64,000 nucleotides of DNA from Actinomycetota bacterium (lineage in GTDB: Bacteria; Actinomycetota; Acidimicrobiia; Acidimicrobiales; Iamiaceae), in NCBI GenBank assembly GCA_016185275.1, contig JACPNX010000014.1, positions 36,909 to 100,908 of the forward strand. Reading direction: 5' to 3'. A program made the position numbers and the translations under genes. This document shows, piece by piece, positions 1 through 9,300 of this stretch (the first letter of the stretch is position 1; the number at the start of each line of letters is the position of its first letter). The notes under the pieces are model-generated. The model saw only the letters and a program-made list of their open reading frames with translations, ran no database searches and was not told the origin of the DNA.

Positions 1-43
1 CCGCGATGGTCAGCATGGTCGATGACACGATGGACCGGCGCAC
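1..43 (-). CDS. N-terminal fragment of a divergent gene (partial)
   Basis: Reading the minus strand from a GTG at 43 gives MRRSIVSSTMLTIA and then runs off the left edge. A GGGAGGG ribosome-binding site (complement of 47-53) sits three bases before the GTG. The two arginines followed by a hydrophobic run look like the start of a membrane-anchored protein, such as a sensor kinase, but fourteen residues cannot identify it. The gene diverges from queC. Confidence 0.45.
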   Translation of the reverse strand, partial: MRRSIVSSTMLTIA

Positions 44-146
44 GATCCCTCCCTCTCGGGGAGCGTCCCCCCGGACATCCCCATCCTGGTCCTACACCCC
101 GCGTCCAGCGCGACGGCAAGGGCGGAGGTCGAGGTGTCCAGGCTCG

Positions 147-152
147 TAGCAT
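147..152 (+). promoter_or_regulatory. -10 element TAGCAT, leaderless promoter of queC
   Basis: TAGCAT is followed by six bases and then the GTG of queC, with no Shine-Dalgarno sequence between. It matches the TANNNT pattern seen before many starts in this window and fixes the queC start. Confidence 0.6.
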
Positions 153-158
153 CAGGCG

Positions 159-884
159 GTGCCCGCGACCACCGAGCCCGCCGTGACCGGTGCACCCGCC
201 GTCGTGCTGCTGTCCGGCGGGCTTGACTCCGCGACGTGCGCCGCCATGGCCGTGGCCGAGGGCTTCGCGCTCCATGCCCTGTCGTTCCGGTACGGCCAGC
301 GCCACACTGCCGAGCTCGATGCCGCGGCCCGCGTCTGCGCAGCCGTCGGCGCGGCCCGGCACGTCGTGCTCGACATCGACCTGCGGACCTTCGGTGGGTC
401 CGCGCTGACCGATGACTCGATCGCCGTGCCCAAGGACCGCGACGCCGGGTCCATGGGCGCCGGCATCCCGCTCACGTACGTCCCGGCGCGCAACACGGTC
501 TTCCTGGCCTTCGCCACGGCGTTCGCCGAGGTGCTCGGCAGCCGCGATGTCTTCATCGGGGTGAACGCGCTCGACTACAGCGGCTACCCGGACTGCCGGC
601 CCGAGTTCGTCGCCAGCTTCGAAGCCACCGCGAACCTCGGAACCCGCGCCGGCGTGGAGGGCCGGCGCCTGCGCGTCCACGCGCCGCTGATCGACCTGGC
701 CAAGGGCGAGATCGTCCGGCTCGGCACCGAGCTGGGCGTCGACTACGCCATGACCGTGTCGTGCTACGAGGCCGACGCGGCCGGCCGGGCCTGCGGCCGG
801 TGCGACGCGTGCGTGCTGCGCCGCAAGGGCTTCGCCGATGCCGGCATGGCCGACCCGACCCGGTACCAGCCGGGCGCGGACTGA
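159..884 (+). CDS. queC: 7-cyano-7-deazaguanine synthase QueC
   Basis: QueC converts 7-carboxy-7-deazaguanine to preQ0 with ATP and ammonia. The 241-residue protein opens with the PP-loop ATP-binding motif [10 protein letters not shown] near residue 17. It carries the family motif [13 protein letters not shown] near residues 107-119 and ends with the zinc-binding cluster [21 protein letters not shown], which holds four cysteines. The GTG start is supported by the leaderless -10 box six bases upstream. It is the first gene of a four-gene queCEDF operon and lies 15 bases before queE. Identity is secure; whether the product goes to queuosine or to another deazapurine cannot be told from this gene. 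Confidence 0.95.
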   Translation: MPATTEPAVTGAPAVVLLSGGLDSATCAAMAVAEGFALHALSFRYGQRHTAELDAAARVCAAVGAARHVVLDIDLRTFGGSALTDDSIAVPKDRDAGSMGAGIPLTYVPARNTVFLAFATAFAEVLGSRDVFIGVNALDYSGYPDCRPEFVASFEATANLGTRAGVEGRRLRVHAPLIDLAKGEIVRLGTELGVDYAMTVSCYEADAAGRACGRCDACVLRRKGFADAGMADPTRYQPGAD

Positions 885-899
885 GCGGGTCGGCGCGCG

Positions 900-1544
900 G
901 TGGGCTACGTCGTCAAGGAGGTGTTCGCCACCCTGCAGGGCGAGGGCGCGCACGTAGGCCGGACCGCCGTGTTCTGCCGCTTCAGCGGCTGCAACCTGTG
1001 GACCGGTCGCGACGAGCACCGGGGCTCGGCGACCTGCCGGTTCTGCGACACCGACTTCGTCGGCACCGACGGTCCGGGCGGCGGGCACTTCACCGGTGCC
1101 GGCGTGCTCGCCGATCACGTGGCCGCCACGTGGGGCCGACGGCCACTGCCGCCGGGGGAGCGGCCGCTGGTGGTGTGCACCGGGGGCGAGCCGCTGCTCC
1201 AGCTCGACGGACCGCTGATCGACGCCCTCCACCAGCGCGGGTTCGAGGTGGCCATCGAGACGAACGGCACGCGGCCGGTGCCACCCGGTGTGGACTGGGT
1301 GTGCGTGAGCCCGAAGGCCGGAGCCGAGCTCGTCGTGCACTCGGGGCACGAGCTGAAGCTGGTCTTCCCGCAGCCGGGGGCGGAGCCGGAGCGCTTCGAG
1401 CACCTCGACTTTGCGCGCTTCTCGCTCCAGCCGATGGACGGCCCCGACGTCACGGCCAACACGGACGCCGCGGTGGCCTACTGCCTGGCGCATCCGCGAT
1501 GGCGCCTCAGCCTCCAGACGCACAAGCTCCTGGGCATCCCGTGA
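900..1544 (+). CDS. queE: 7-carboxy-7-deazaguanine synthase QueE (radical SAM)
   Basis: QueE makes 7-carboxy-7-deazaguanine from 6-carboxytetrahydropterin in a radical-SAM ring contraction. The 214-residue protein has a FATLQGEG substrate loop near residue 9. Its cluster motif is CX14CX2C (Cys-Asn-Leu-Trp ... CRFC, residues about 31-49), the expanded spacing known from some QueE proteins rather than the usual CX3CX2C. The SAM-binding motif CTGGEPLLQ and the later IETNGT motif are both present. GTG start. The TGA stop overlaps the queD GTG by four bases (GTGA), which implies translational coupling. Confidence 0.93.
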   Translation: MGYVVKEVFATLQGEGAHVGRTAVFCRFSGCNLWTGRDEHRGSATCRFCDTDFVGTDGPGGGHFTGAGVLADHVAATWGRRPLPPGERPLVVCTGGEPLLQLDGPLIDALHQRGFEVAIETNGTRPVPPGVDWVCVSPKAGAELVVHSGHELKLVFPQPGAEPERFEHLDFARFSLQPMDGPDVTANTDAAVAYCLAHPRWRLSLQTHKLLGIP

Positions 1545-1993
1545 GCACGTTCGACGCCGGCCCATCGGTCCCACCGGTCCCATCGGAACCGCCCGGCGCG
1601 GGCGGGCACGGGCACGTGGCCACCACCCGGCTCGAGGTCGTCAAGAGCTTCCGCTTCGAGGCCGCGCACCTCCTGCCCAACGTGGCCGAGAGCCACAAGT
1701 GCCGCCGGCTCCACGGGCACTCGTTCGCGGTCGACGTCCACGTGCGCGGACCGCTCGGTCCGGTCACCGGTTGGGTGCTCGACTTCGCCGACGTGGCCGG
1801 CGCCTGGGAACCCGTGCACGAGCTCGTCGACCACCGGTACCTCAACGAGGTGCCCGGCCTCGACAACCCGACGAGCGAGGTGCTCGCGGTGTGGATCTGG
1901 GACCACCTGTCGCCGTCCCTTCCGGGCCTGGCGAAGGTCGTGGTCCACGAGACGTGCACGAGCGCCGTCGTCTACGAACGGGGATCGCCGTGA
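1541..1993 (+). CDS. queD: 6-carboxy-5,6,7,8-tetrahydropterin synthase QueD
   Basis: QueD converts 7,8-dihydroneopterin triphosphate to 6-carboxytetrahydropterin, the QueE substrate. Zinc ligands are visible as the His of EAAHLLP and the pair in LHGHSF. The catalytic Cys is in SHKCRRLHGH, and the DHRYLN and VHETCTSAVVY motifs follow. The GTG at 1541 forms a GTGA overlap with queE and gives 150 residues. A second in-frame GTG at 1616 would give 125 residues, closer to the usual QueD length of about 120, and would remove a Pro/Gly-rich leader of 25 residues. The first start is preferred because every neighbouring junction uses the same overlap, but the second is possible. Confidence 0.92.
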   Translation: MSTFDAGPSVPPVPSEPPGAGGHGHVATTRLEVVKSFRFEAAHLLPNVAESHKCRRLHGHSFAVDVHVRGPLGPVTGWVLDFADVAGAWEPVHELVDHRYLNEVPGLDNPTSEVLAVWIWDHLSPSLPGLAKVVVHETCTSAVVYERGSP

Positions 1994-2421
1994 GTGGCAC
2001 CAGCGAGCCGGCCGCACTGGGGGGCCCGCCGGCCGAGGGGCTGACCGCGCTGGGGAGCACCGTGCGGGGACCGCTGGCCCACGTCGAGTGCTTCGCGGCC
2101 CCGGCCGGTGTGAGCCTCGTGCGCTTCAGCACCGAAGAGGTCACGTCGATGTGCCCGGTCACCGGCCAGCCCGACATCTCGGGGGTCGACATCGACTACG
2201 CGCCGGCCGAGCGCTGCGTCGAGTCCAAGTCGCTCAAGCTCTACCTGTGGGGCTTTCGCGACCGGGCGGTGTTCGCCGAGGCGATGGCGGCCGAGATCGC
2301 CGCCGAGATCGCGGCGCGGGCCCGACCCGGATGGGTGCGCGTGACCGTGCGACAGCGGCCTCGCGGCGGGATCGCGCTGAGCGCCGTGAGCGAGATCGGG
2401 GTGCGCCCCCCGTCCGCCTGA
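1990..2421 (+). CDS. queF: NADPH-dependent preQ0 reductase QueF
   Basis: QueF reduces the nitrile of preQ0 to the aminomethyl group of preQ1. The 143-residue length is the short unimodular form, related to GTP cyclohydrolase I. The catalytic Cys is in TSMCPVTGQPD near residue 55, and the substrate-binding motif is ESKSLKLYLWGFRD. It starts with a GTG in a GTGA overlap with queD. Its presence means the operon is built to reach preQ1, the queuosine precursor, not to stop at preQ0. A tRNA-guanine transglycosylase and a folE gene are not in the window, so the final product is inferred. Confidence 0.93.
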   Translation: MSGTSEPAALGGPPAEGLTALGSTVRGPLAHVECFAAPAGVSLVRFSTEEVTSMCPVTGQPDISGVDIDYAPAERCVESKSLKLYLWGFRDRAVFAEAMAAEIAAEIAARARPGWVRVTVRQRPRGGIALSAVSEIGVRPPSA

Positions 2422-2488
2422 CGCATCGGCGGCGCCGGCACCCGGCCCCGGCGCCCGGCCCCGGCTGACCCGACGCCGCCACGCCGCC

Positions 2489-2510
2489 GCGGCGCGTCTC
2501 GCCGCGCCGC
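2489..2510 (+). terminator. GC-rich hairpin after queF
   Basis: An 8-bp perfect stem (2489-2496 with 2503-2510) and a six-base loop lie in the 139-base gap between queF and the next gene. There is no T tract, so this is only a terminator-like structure in very GC-rich DNA. Confidence 0.3.
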
Positions 2511-2560
2511 CTCGGGCCCCCGGCGAGCGCAGTCCCGCTTCGGCTGGCACGATCGCGACC

Positions 2561-3724
2561 ATGCCGTACATCGAGGGACGGGTCGTCCACGACGCAGACG
2601 CCCACATCATGGAGCCGCCCACCTGGCTGGTCGACTACGCCGATCCGGACGTGCGGGAGCGCCTCGCGCCCCGCGATCCCGACGACGGGTCGGGGCAGAT
2701 GATCGACCTGGACCGCGTGGCCGCGAAGCACGCCAGCGACGAGTACCTCGCGGCCGAGGCGGAGGAGATCATGGTCCGCAAGAACTTCGCCGCCACCGGG
2801 TCGTTCCTCGCGCAGGACCGGCCGAGGGCCCTCGACCTCATCGGCGTGGCGAGCCAGCTCGTGTTCAACACCTTCCACAACGGCCGGTTCGCCGCGCTCG
2901 AGCAGGGCGACCCCGACCTCGCCTACGGCGCGGCCCGGGCCCACAACCGCGGCATGGTCGAGTTCTGTTCGGTGGACCAGCGGCTCCTGCCGACGCTCTA
3001 CGTACCGCTGGCGGACCCGGCCCGCTCGGCCGCCATGGCCCACGAGGCCGTGGACATGGGTGCCGCCGCGCTGCTCGTCCCCTCGGCTTGCCCGAAGGGC
3101 CACTCACCGAGCCACCTCGCGCTGGACCCGGTGTGGGCCACGGCCGAGGAGGCCGGCCTGCCGGTCGTGTTCCACGTCGGTGGCGGCGGCGACCACTTCA
3201 ACGGCGACTACTTCCGCAACGGCCTTCCCATCCCTCCCGACTTCCACGGTGGGGAGGAGAACTTCCGCTCGGTCAGCTACATGGCGATTCCCGGTCCACC
3301 CATGCAGACGCTGGCGACGATGATCTTCGACGGCGTGCTCGACCGGTTCCCGCGCCTGCGCATCGGCGTGATCGAGATGGGCGCCATCTGGATGCCGAGC
3401 TGGATGCGGCAGATGGAAGCCGCCTTCGAGGCGTTCGTGCGTCACGAGGAGCGCCTCCAGAAGCTGGAGCTCCGGCCCTCGGAGTACGTGGTGCGCCAGA
3501 TCCGGGCGACGCCCTACCCGACCGAGGACGTCGGCTGGATCACCGAGCAGATCGGCCCCGACGTGTGCCTGTTCTCCACGGACTACCCGCACGTCGAGGG
3601 GGGTCGGCGGCCGGTCGAGCGCTTCGAAGCCTCCCTCGGCGACGCATCCGCCGAGGTGCGCCAGCGGTTCTACTGCGACAACTTCGTCGACCTCATGGGC
3701 TCCGCACTGCACGCCCGGGTCTGA
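2561..3724 (+). CDS. amidohydrolase-2 family TIM-barrel metal-dependent hydrolase
   Basis: The 387-residue protein belongs to the amidohydrolase-related (ACMSD-like) family, whose members hydrolyse or decarboxylate small organic acids at a single metal. The N-terminal metal motif reads DADAHIMEPP. Later metal or active-site segments are VFHVGGGGDHFN near residue 205 and FSTDYPHVEGG near 341, where the Asp would be the catalytic base. No signal peptide is present, so it should be cytosolic. The ATG is preceded by a near-consensus leaderless -10 box (CACGAT, seven bases upstream). It stands alone between the que operon and a convergent minus-strand pair. The substrate is unknown. Confidence 0.8.
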   Translation: MPYIEGRVVHDADAHIMEPPTWLVDYADPDVRERLAPRDPDDGSGQMIDLDRVAAKHASDEYLAAEAEEIMVRKNFAATGSFLAQDRPRALDLIGVASQLVFNTFHNGRFAALEQGDPDLAYGAARAHNRGMVEFCSVDQRLLPTLYVPLADPARSAAMAHEAVDMGAAALLVPSACPKGHSPSHLALDPVWATAEEAGLPVVFHVGGGGDHFNGDYFRNGLPIPPDFHGGEENFRSVSYMAIPGPPMQTLATMIFDGVLDRFPRLRIGVIEMGAIWMPSWMRQMEAAFEAFVRHEERLQKLELRPSEYVVRQIRATPYPTEDVGWITEQIGPDVCLFSTDYPHVEGGRRPVERFEASLGDASAEVRQRFYCDNFVDLMGSALHARV

Positions 3725-3812
3725 CACCAGCGGCCGCGATCGGCCTCGCCGATCTCCTCACCCGCCCGCAGTCGCGTGACCGTGAGCTGGGTGTGTCCAC
3801 GCGCCGTTGGGC

Positions 3813-4151
3813 TCACCCGCGCAGGTCGTACACCGGGTTCATGATGACCAGCTGCTCCCGGTGGACGCCCACCGTCCCTTCGACCGCCAGGTGCCGGCCG
3901 AGCTCGATGCCACCGAGGTGCCGGCGACCGAGGAACGCGATCGTGATGCCGCCGGTGTCGTCCTCGATCACGAGCTCGAGGCTCGGCACGTCAGCCCAGG
4001 GCCGGATGCGGATCGAGCGGATCCGACCGTGGATCCGCACCCACTGGCGCCAGCGCACGTCGCCGATCGGTGTGAAGGGCCGGTCGGACGGGATCGGACG
4101 GAGATGGCGCGGCTCAGCTGTGGGGCTGGTGGTGGACACGCTTGACCTCAT
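3813..4151 (-). CDS. OB-fold nucleic-acid-binding protein (Rv2694c-like)
   Basis: This 112-residue protein has a single OB-fold. Strands run from WVRIHGRIRSIRI through LELVIEDDTGGITIAFLGR to IELGRHLAVEGTVG, ending in an NP-x-Y motif. This pattern matches the small actinobacterial OB-fold protein represented by Rv2694c, which lies in the same genomic neighbourhood as an APC permease in mycobacteria. The ATG overlaps the end of the permease gene by 38 bases, so the two are cotranscribed. A GTG at 4139 is an alternative start. The role is unknown; RNA or single-stranded DNA binding is inferred from the fold only. Confidence 0.75.
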   Translation of the reverse strand: MRSSVSTTSPTAEPRHLRPIPSDRPFTPIGDVRWRQWVRIHGRIRSIRIRPWADVPSLELVIEDDTGGITIAFLGRRHLGGIELGRHLAVEGTVGVHREQLVIMNPVYDLRG

Positions 4152-6150
4152 CGGGCGTGGGGATGTGCGATCCCAGGTGGTAGGGCACGAACGTCACGTT
4201 GGCGTGGTCGAGACCCGACACCACCTTGGCAATGCGGTCGCTGGTCCGGTCGTGCAGGAGCCGGTGCCACAACGACCGGTACTCGCGCCGGGGGATCAGC
4301 ACGCTGACCTCGGTGTTGCCGTCGGCCAGATCGTCGGCCACCGCCTCGAGCACCGAGCGCTCGACCCGGCGGTCGGGGCAGTCGATCAGCTCCAGCGGCA
4401 CGCGCGTGAGGCCGAGCCGGCGCCACTCCTCGGCGAGGCGCTCGGCGTGCCGGCGATCCATGGCGACGTGGACGGCCCGGAGGGAGTCGGGAGTGAGCGT
4501 CCGCGCGTACTGGAGGGCCCGCGCCGCGGACCGGTCGAAGTCGTTCACCAGCACCAGCACCGAGTGCCGCCGGAGGATGGGCGCCTCGGCGGCGGCCCGG
4601 GCCTCGCTGACCAGCTCGGCCGCCTCCGCCTCGTACTGGCGGTTCAAGCGGAACAGCAGGGCCACGATGATCGGGATCAACGCGATGATGACCCAGGCGC
4701 CGTGGCTGAACTTCGTGATGGCGATGACGATGGCGACGATCAGGGTCAGCACCGCACCGCCTCCGTTGATGACCAGGCCGGTGCGCCAGCCCGGCTCCCG
4801 GAGACGCAGGTGGTGCTTGGCCATGCCGGCCTGGCTCAGGGTGAAGCTGGTGAACACACCGATGGCGTACAGGGGGATCAGCCGGTCAACCTTGGCGCCG
4901 GTGGCCACGACGAGCACGGCGGCCGTGACCGACAGGGCCACGATCCCGTTCGAGAAGACCAGACGGTGCCCGCGCTTCGTGAGCTGGCGCGGCATGAAGC
5001 GGTCACCGGCCGCGAAGCTGGCGAGCCGGGGAAAGTCGGCGAAGCTCGTGTTCGCGGCGAGGACGAGGATCAGCATCGTGCCCGCCTGCAGGCTGAAGAA
5101 CAGGATGTTGCCGGCCAGCCCACCGCCGTAGACGAGGCGGCCGATCTCGGAGATCACGGTCGGCGTGCCCTCGGAGAACGGCGCGGCACGGACCTTGCCG
5201 GCGAGGATCGACAGGCCGAGGAACATGAGCCCGAGCGCCGTGCCCATCACGACGAGGGTCTGGCGGGCGTTGCGCCACTCGGGCTTGCGGAAGGCGGGTA
5301 CGCCGTTGGAGATGGCCTCCACGCCGGTCACCGCGGCCCCGCCCGAGGCGAACGATTGGAGGACCTTGTAGAGGCTGGCGCCGAGGAACAGGCCCATGCC
5401 CGCCTGCCCGAAGGGCACCATGCCCGGCGCCCGTGCCTGGACGGGCAGGTCGCCGAAGAACATGCGGGCGAAGCCCCACCCGAGGAGGACCGCCATGTTC
5501 AGGATGAAGAAGTACGTGGGGACGGCGAACACCTTCCCCGACTCCTTCACGCCCCGGAGGTTCCCGAAGGCGATGATGACGATGAAGGCGAGGGAGATCT
5601 CCACGCGATAGGGCGCGAGGGCGTCGAAGGCCGAAGCCAGCGCCGCGGTCCCGGCGGCCACCGACACCGCGACGGTGAGGATGTAGTCGGTCAGCAGTGA
5701 GACGCCGGCGATCTGCGCGGGCAGGATCCCGAAGTTGTCCTTCGTGACGATGTAGGCGCCGCCGGCGCTCGGGTAGGCCTTGATGGTCTGGCGGTAGGAC
5801 AGGATCAGGAAGCCGAGCACCACGAGGATGGCCACGGTGATCGGCACGACGAGCGAGAACGCGGCCACGCCCACCGCAGGTACGAGCTGGCGCAGGATCT
5901 CTTCGGTGGCGTAGGCGGAGGAGGAGAGGTTGTCGCTCGCGAACACCGCCAGTGCGGTGGGCTTGCCGAGCCGCTCGTGCTCGAGCTGGTCGGTGTGCAG
6001 CGGCGGCCCGAGCAGCTTGTTCTTCAGCGAGTAGAGCCGCGACTCGGGCAGCTGCGCGGCGGACGATGGCGGCAGCGGACGAGGACCCGGGGCGCCCCCG
6101 TCCTCGGAGGGCGCCTGGCCGGAAGGCCGGCTGATCGGAGGAGCGGTCAC
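4114..6150 (-). CDS. APC-superfamily amino acid permease with C-terminal cytosolic domain
   Basis: The protein has 678 residues and about twelve membrane segments, starting after FASDNLSSSAYATEEI, the hallmark first helix of this APC subfamily (Rv2690c-like). A soluble C-terminal domain of about 190 residues follows RRHSVLVLVNDF and resembles a universal-stress or potassium-transport regulatory fold. The GTG at 6150 is chosen because upstream DNA is only the low-complexity repeat. The N-terminal 50 residues are Pro/Ser-rich and poorly conserved, so a start inside them is possible. It is divergent from kgd and cotranscribed with the OB-fold gene. The substrate is not determined. Confidence 0.82.
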   Translation of the reverse strand: MTAPPISRPSGQAPSEDGGAPGPRPLPPSSAAQLPESRLYSLKNKLLGPPLHTDQLEHERLGKPTALAVFASDNLSSSAYATEEILRQLVPAVGVAAFSLVVPITVAILVVLGFLILSYRQTIKAYPSAGGAYIVTKDNFGILPAQIAGVSLLTDYILTVAVSVAAGTAALASAFDALAPYRVEISLAFIVIIAFGNLRGVKESGKVFAVPTYFFILNMAVLLGWGFARMFFGDLPVQARAPGMVPFGQAGMGLFLGASLYKVLQSFASGGAAVTGVEAISNGVPAFRKPEWRNARQTLVVMGTALGLMFLGLSILAGKVRAAPFSEGTPTVISEIGRLVYGGGLAGNILFFSLQAGTMLILVLAANTSFADFPRLASFAAGDRFMPRQLTKRGHRLVFSNGIVALSVTAAVLVVATGAKVDRLIPLYAIGVFTSFTLSQAGMAKHHLRLREPGWRTGLVINGGGAVLTLIVAIVIAITKFSHGAWVIIALIPIIVALLFRLNRQYEAEAAELVSEARAAAEAPILRRHSVLVLVNDFDRSAARALQYARTLTPDSLRAVHVAMDRRHAERLAEEWRRLGLTRVPLELIDCPDRRVERSVLEAVADDLADGNTEVSVLIPRREYRSLWHRLLHDRTSDRIAKVVSGLDHANVTFVPYHLGSHIPTPDEVKRVHHQPHS

Positions 6151-6260
6151 GGCGGGACAGCGTGGCGCGTCGGCCCCGGCCACGCCAGGCGGCGGCTCGG
6201 AAGTCGCCGGCTGGCCACGTCCGCCCGAGCCGGGCGTCCGCCGCTCCGAGCCGCCCCGAG

Positions 6261-6326
6261 CCGGAGCCCAACCGGAGTCGAGCCGGAGTCGAGCCGGAGC
6301 CGAGCCGGAGCCGAGCCGGAGCCGAG
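6261..6326 (+). repeat. 11-bp tandem repeat, six copies, between APC permease and kgd
   Basis: The unit CCGGAGCCGAG is repeated six times, with the first copy ending CCAA and the next two carrying T in place of C at the seventh base. It fills much of the 231-base divergent intergenic region. The period of 11 bases is close to one helical turn. Confidence 0.85.
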
Positions 6327-6367
6327 CCCGGCGCGGCGCCGCTGGGGGAGCCGCCGGGGCTGGTCGG

Positions 6368-6373
6368 TAGGCT
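6368..6373 (+). promoter_or_regulatory. -10 element TAGGCT, leaderless promoter of kgd
   Basis: TAGGCT is followed by eight bases and the ATG of kgd. No ribosome-binding site is present. Confidence 0.55.
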
Positions 6374-6381
6374 CGCCGGCG

Positions 6382-9300
6382 ATGGCTGACGAGCGCACCA
6401 GCGGCCAGGCGCTCGGCCCCAACGCCTGGCTCGTCGACGAGATGTACGAGCGGTTCCGCGACGATCCGGGTTCGGTGAGCGAGAGCTGGCGCGAGTTCTT
6501 CGCCGACTACCAGAGCGACGCCGAGGCGGGCGCCGGGCCCGGTCCGGACGTCGCACAGCCTGCGACCGGGCGCCGCAGCGGTGCGGCCAACGGGGGTGCC
6601 ACGCCCGCCGAGACGGCCGGCGAGACGCCCGGCGCGGCGAGCCCGACGACGTCGGCGGCCGATGGCGACGCGGCGGCCGAGCGCGACGGGGCGGGCGGGC
6701 CGTCGGCGGCGCGCTCGCCGGCCGCGCCGCCGGCCACGTCGACCGGGGGGGCGCGAGGCGATGGCCACGACGCCGTTGCCTCCTCCTCGGCGCCGGCGAC
6801 CTCGACCGCGGCCTCCACGGGCGGTCCGACCGCCGGCGAGCGGACGGCGCAGGCGTCGTCCGCGCCTCCGCCGCCGGGGAAGGCATCGTCCGGGAAGGCG
6901 GGCCCGTCCGGTGCCGCAGGCCCGTCCGGGAAGGCAGCGCCCGGGAAGGGAGGCGCGTCGGGCACGGCGGCGCCGACGGGCCCGGCTGCCGGTCGCCCGC
7001 CCGGCACGGCGACGGCGGCGGCTTCCGGCTCCGCGCCGAGCGGGCACGACGGGGCCGCGCCGGCACCACTGCGCGGTGCGTCCGCTCGCATCGTCGCCAA
7101 CATGGAGGCCAGCCTCGCCGTCCCCACGGCGACGTCGTTCCGGGAGGTCCCCGCCAAGCTCCTCGAGGTCAACCGCAAGGTGATCAACGGCTACCTGGGC
7201 CGGACCCGCGGCGGCAAGGTCAGCTTCACCCACCTCATCGGCTTCGCGGTGGTGACCGCCATCAACGACACGACGCCGGTGATGAACGCGAACTACCTCG
7301 AGGTCGACGGCAAGCCCCACGTCGTCCGCCACGACCGCGTGAACCTCGGTCTCGCCGTCGATCTCGAGAAGGCGGACGGCAGCCGCACGCTGCTCGTCCC
7401 CGTCATCAAGGGAGCGGACAGCCTCGACTTCCGGGGCTTCTGGGGCGCCTACGAGGACGTCATCCGCAAGGTCCGCTCCAACAAGCTCGGGCCGGACGAC
7501 TTCGCCGGAGCGACGGTCACCCTCACCAACCCGGGGACGATCGGCACGGTCCAGTCGGTGCCGCGCCTCATGCCCGGGCAGGGGGTGATCGTGGGTGTCG
7601 GCCGGCTCGACTACCCGGCCGCCTTCTCCGGTGCCGACCCTTCGGCGCTGGCGGGGCTCGGCGTGTCGAAGGTGATGACGATCACGTCCACCTATGACCA
7701 CCGCATCATCCAGGGCGCCGAATCGGGACTGTTCCTCAAGCGCGTCTCCGAGCTGCTCATGGGGGCCGACGGCTTCTACGACTCGGTGTTCCGGTCGCTC
7801 GGCGTGCCCTACGAGGCCGTCCGCTGGTTGCCCGACCAGAACCCGGTCGACCGTGAGCAGTCGATGCTCGAAAAGCAGATGCACGTCCAGACGCTGATCA
7901 ACGCGCACCGCGTGCGCGGGCACCTCATCGCCGACCTCGACCCGTTGGCGTGGAAGGAGCCGCACATGCACAGCGAGCTCGACCCCGCCACCTACGGGCT
8001 GACGATCTGGGACCTCGACCGCGAGTTCCTCACCGACGGCTTGGCCGGCACCGAGCGGATGCCGCTCGGCGACATCCTCAAGGTCCTGCGCGACGCCTAC
8101 TGCCGGCGGATCGGCGTCGAGTACATGCACATCCAGGAGCCGGCCGAGAAGCGCTGGATCCAGGAGCAGGTGGAGGGCGCGCCGGCCACGCTCGAACCGG
8201 ACGTGCAGCGCCACATCCTCGACCGGCTCAACGCGGCCGAGGCGTTCGAACGCTTCCTCGCCACGAAGTACCTCGGGCAGAAGCGCTTCGGCATCGAGGG
8301 GGCCGAGTCCGCGATCCCGATCCTCGACGCGATCCTGGAGGCCGCCGCCGGCGATGCGCTCGACGGTGCGGTGCTGGGCATGGCGCACCGGGGCCGGCTG
8401 AACGTGCTCGCCAACATCGTCGGCAAGTCGTACCGCCAGCTCTTCAAGGAGTTCGAGGGCTACATCGACCCCGACTCCACGCAGGGCTCCGGTGACGTGA
8501 AGTACCACCTCGGCCAGACGGGGACGTTCCGGTCCCGTCTCGGCCGGGAGATCCCGGTGGAGCTGGCCGCCAACCCGTCGCACCTCGAGGCGGTCGATCC
8601 CGTGGTGGTCGGCATCGTCCGCGCCCGCCAGGACCGCATCGACCAGCCCGAGTCGTTCTCGGTGCTGCCCGTCCTCGTGCACGGCGACGCCGCGTTCGCG
8701 GGCCAGGGTGTCGTGGCCGAGACGCTGAACCTGTCGAGCATCAAGGGCTACCGCGTCGGCGGCACGATCCACCTGATCATCAACAACCCGCTCGGCTTCA
8801 CGACCCCGCCGGACGCTGCCCGCTCGTCGGAGTACTGCACCGACGTGGCCAAGATGGTCCAGGCCCCGATCTTCCACGTGAACGGCGACGATCCCGAAGC
8901 GTGCGTGCGGGTCGCGCAGCTCGCCTACGCCTACCGCCAGGCGTTCCACAAGGACGTCGTCATCGACATGATCTGCTACCGCCGCCACGGGCACAACGAG
9001 GGCGACGACCCGAGCTACACGCAGCCGATCATGTACAAGCGGATCGACGCCAGGCGTTCGGTGCGCAAGCTGTACACCGAGTCGCTCGTGAAGCGGGGCG
9101 ACATCACGATCGAAGAAGCCGAGGCCGCGCTCGACGACTTCGGCGCCAAGCTGCAGGCCGCGCTGGAGGAGACCCGTTCCGACGCCCCGCCGGGCACGAT
9201 CACCGCGAAGCCTCCGGCGCCGGCCGTCGGGGTGCTGCCCCACGTCGACACCGGCGTCGCCCGCGACCGGCTCGAGGAGCTCTACCGGAAGCTCGGCTCC

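Noticed and set aside
1..158. preQ1 riboswitch upstream of queC
   Set aside because: The -10 box lies six bases before the GTG, leaving no leader RNA, and no preQ1 aptamer pattern was seen.
3088..5700. An 870-codon plus-strand frame from the amidohydrolase into the permease
   Set aside because: It overlaps two well-supported genes in other frames, lacks any domain and is Arg/Gly/His-rich.
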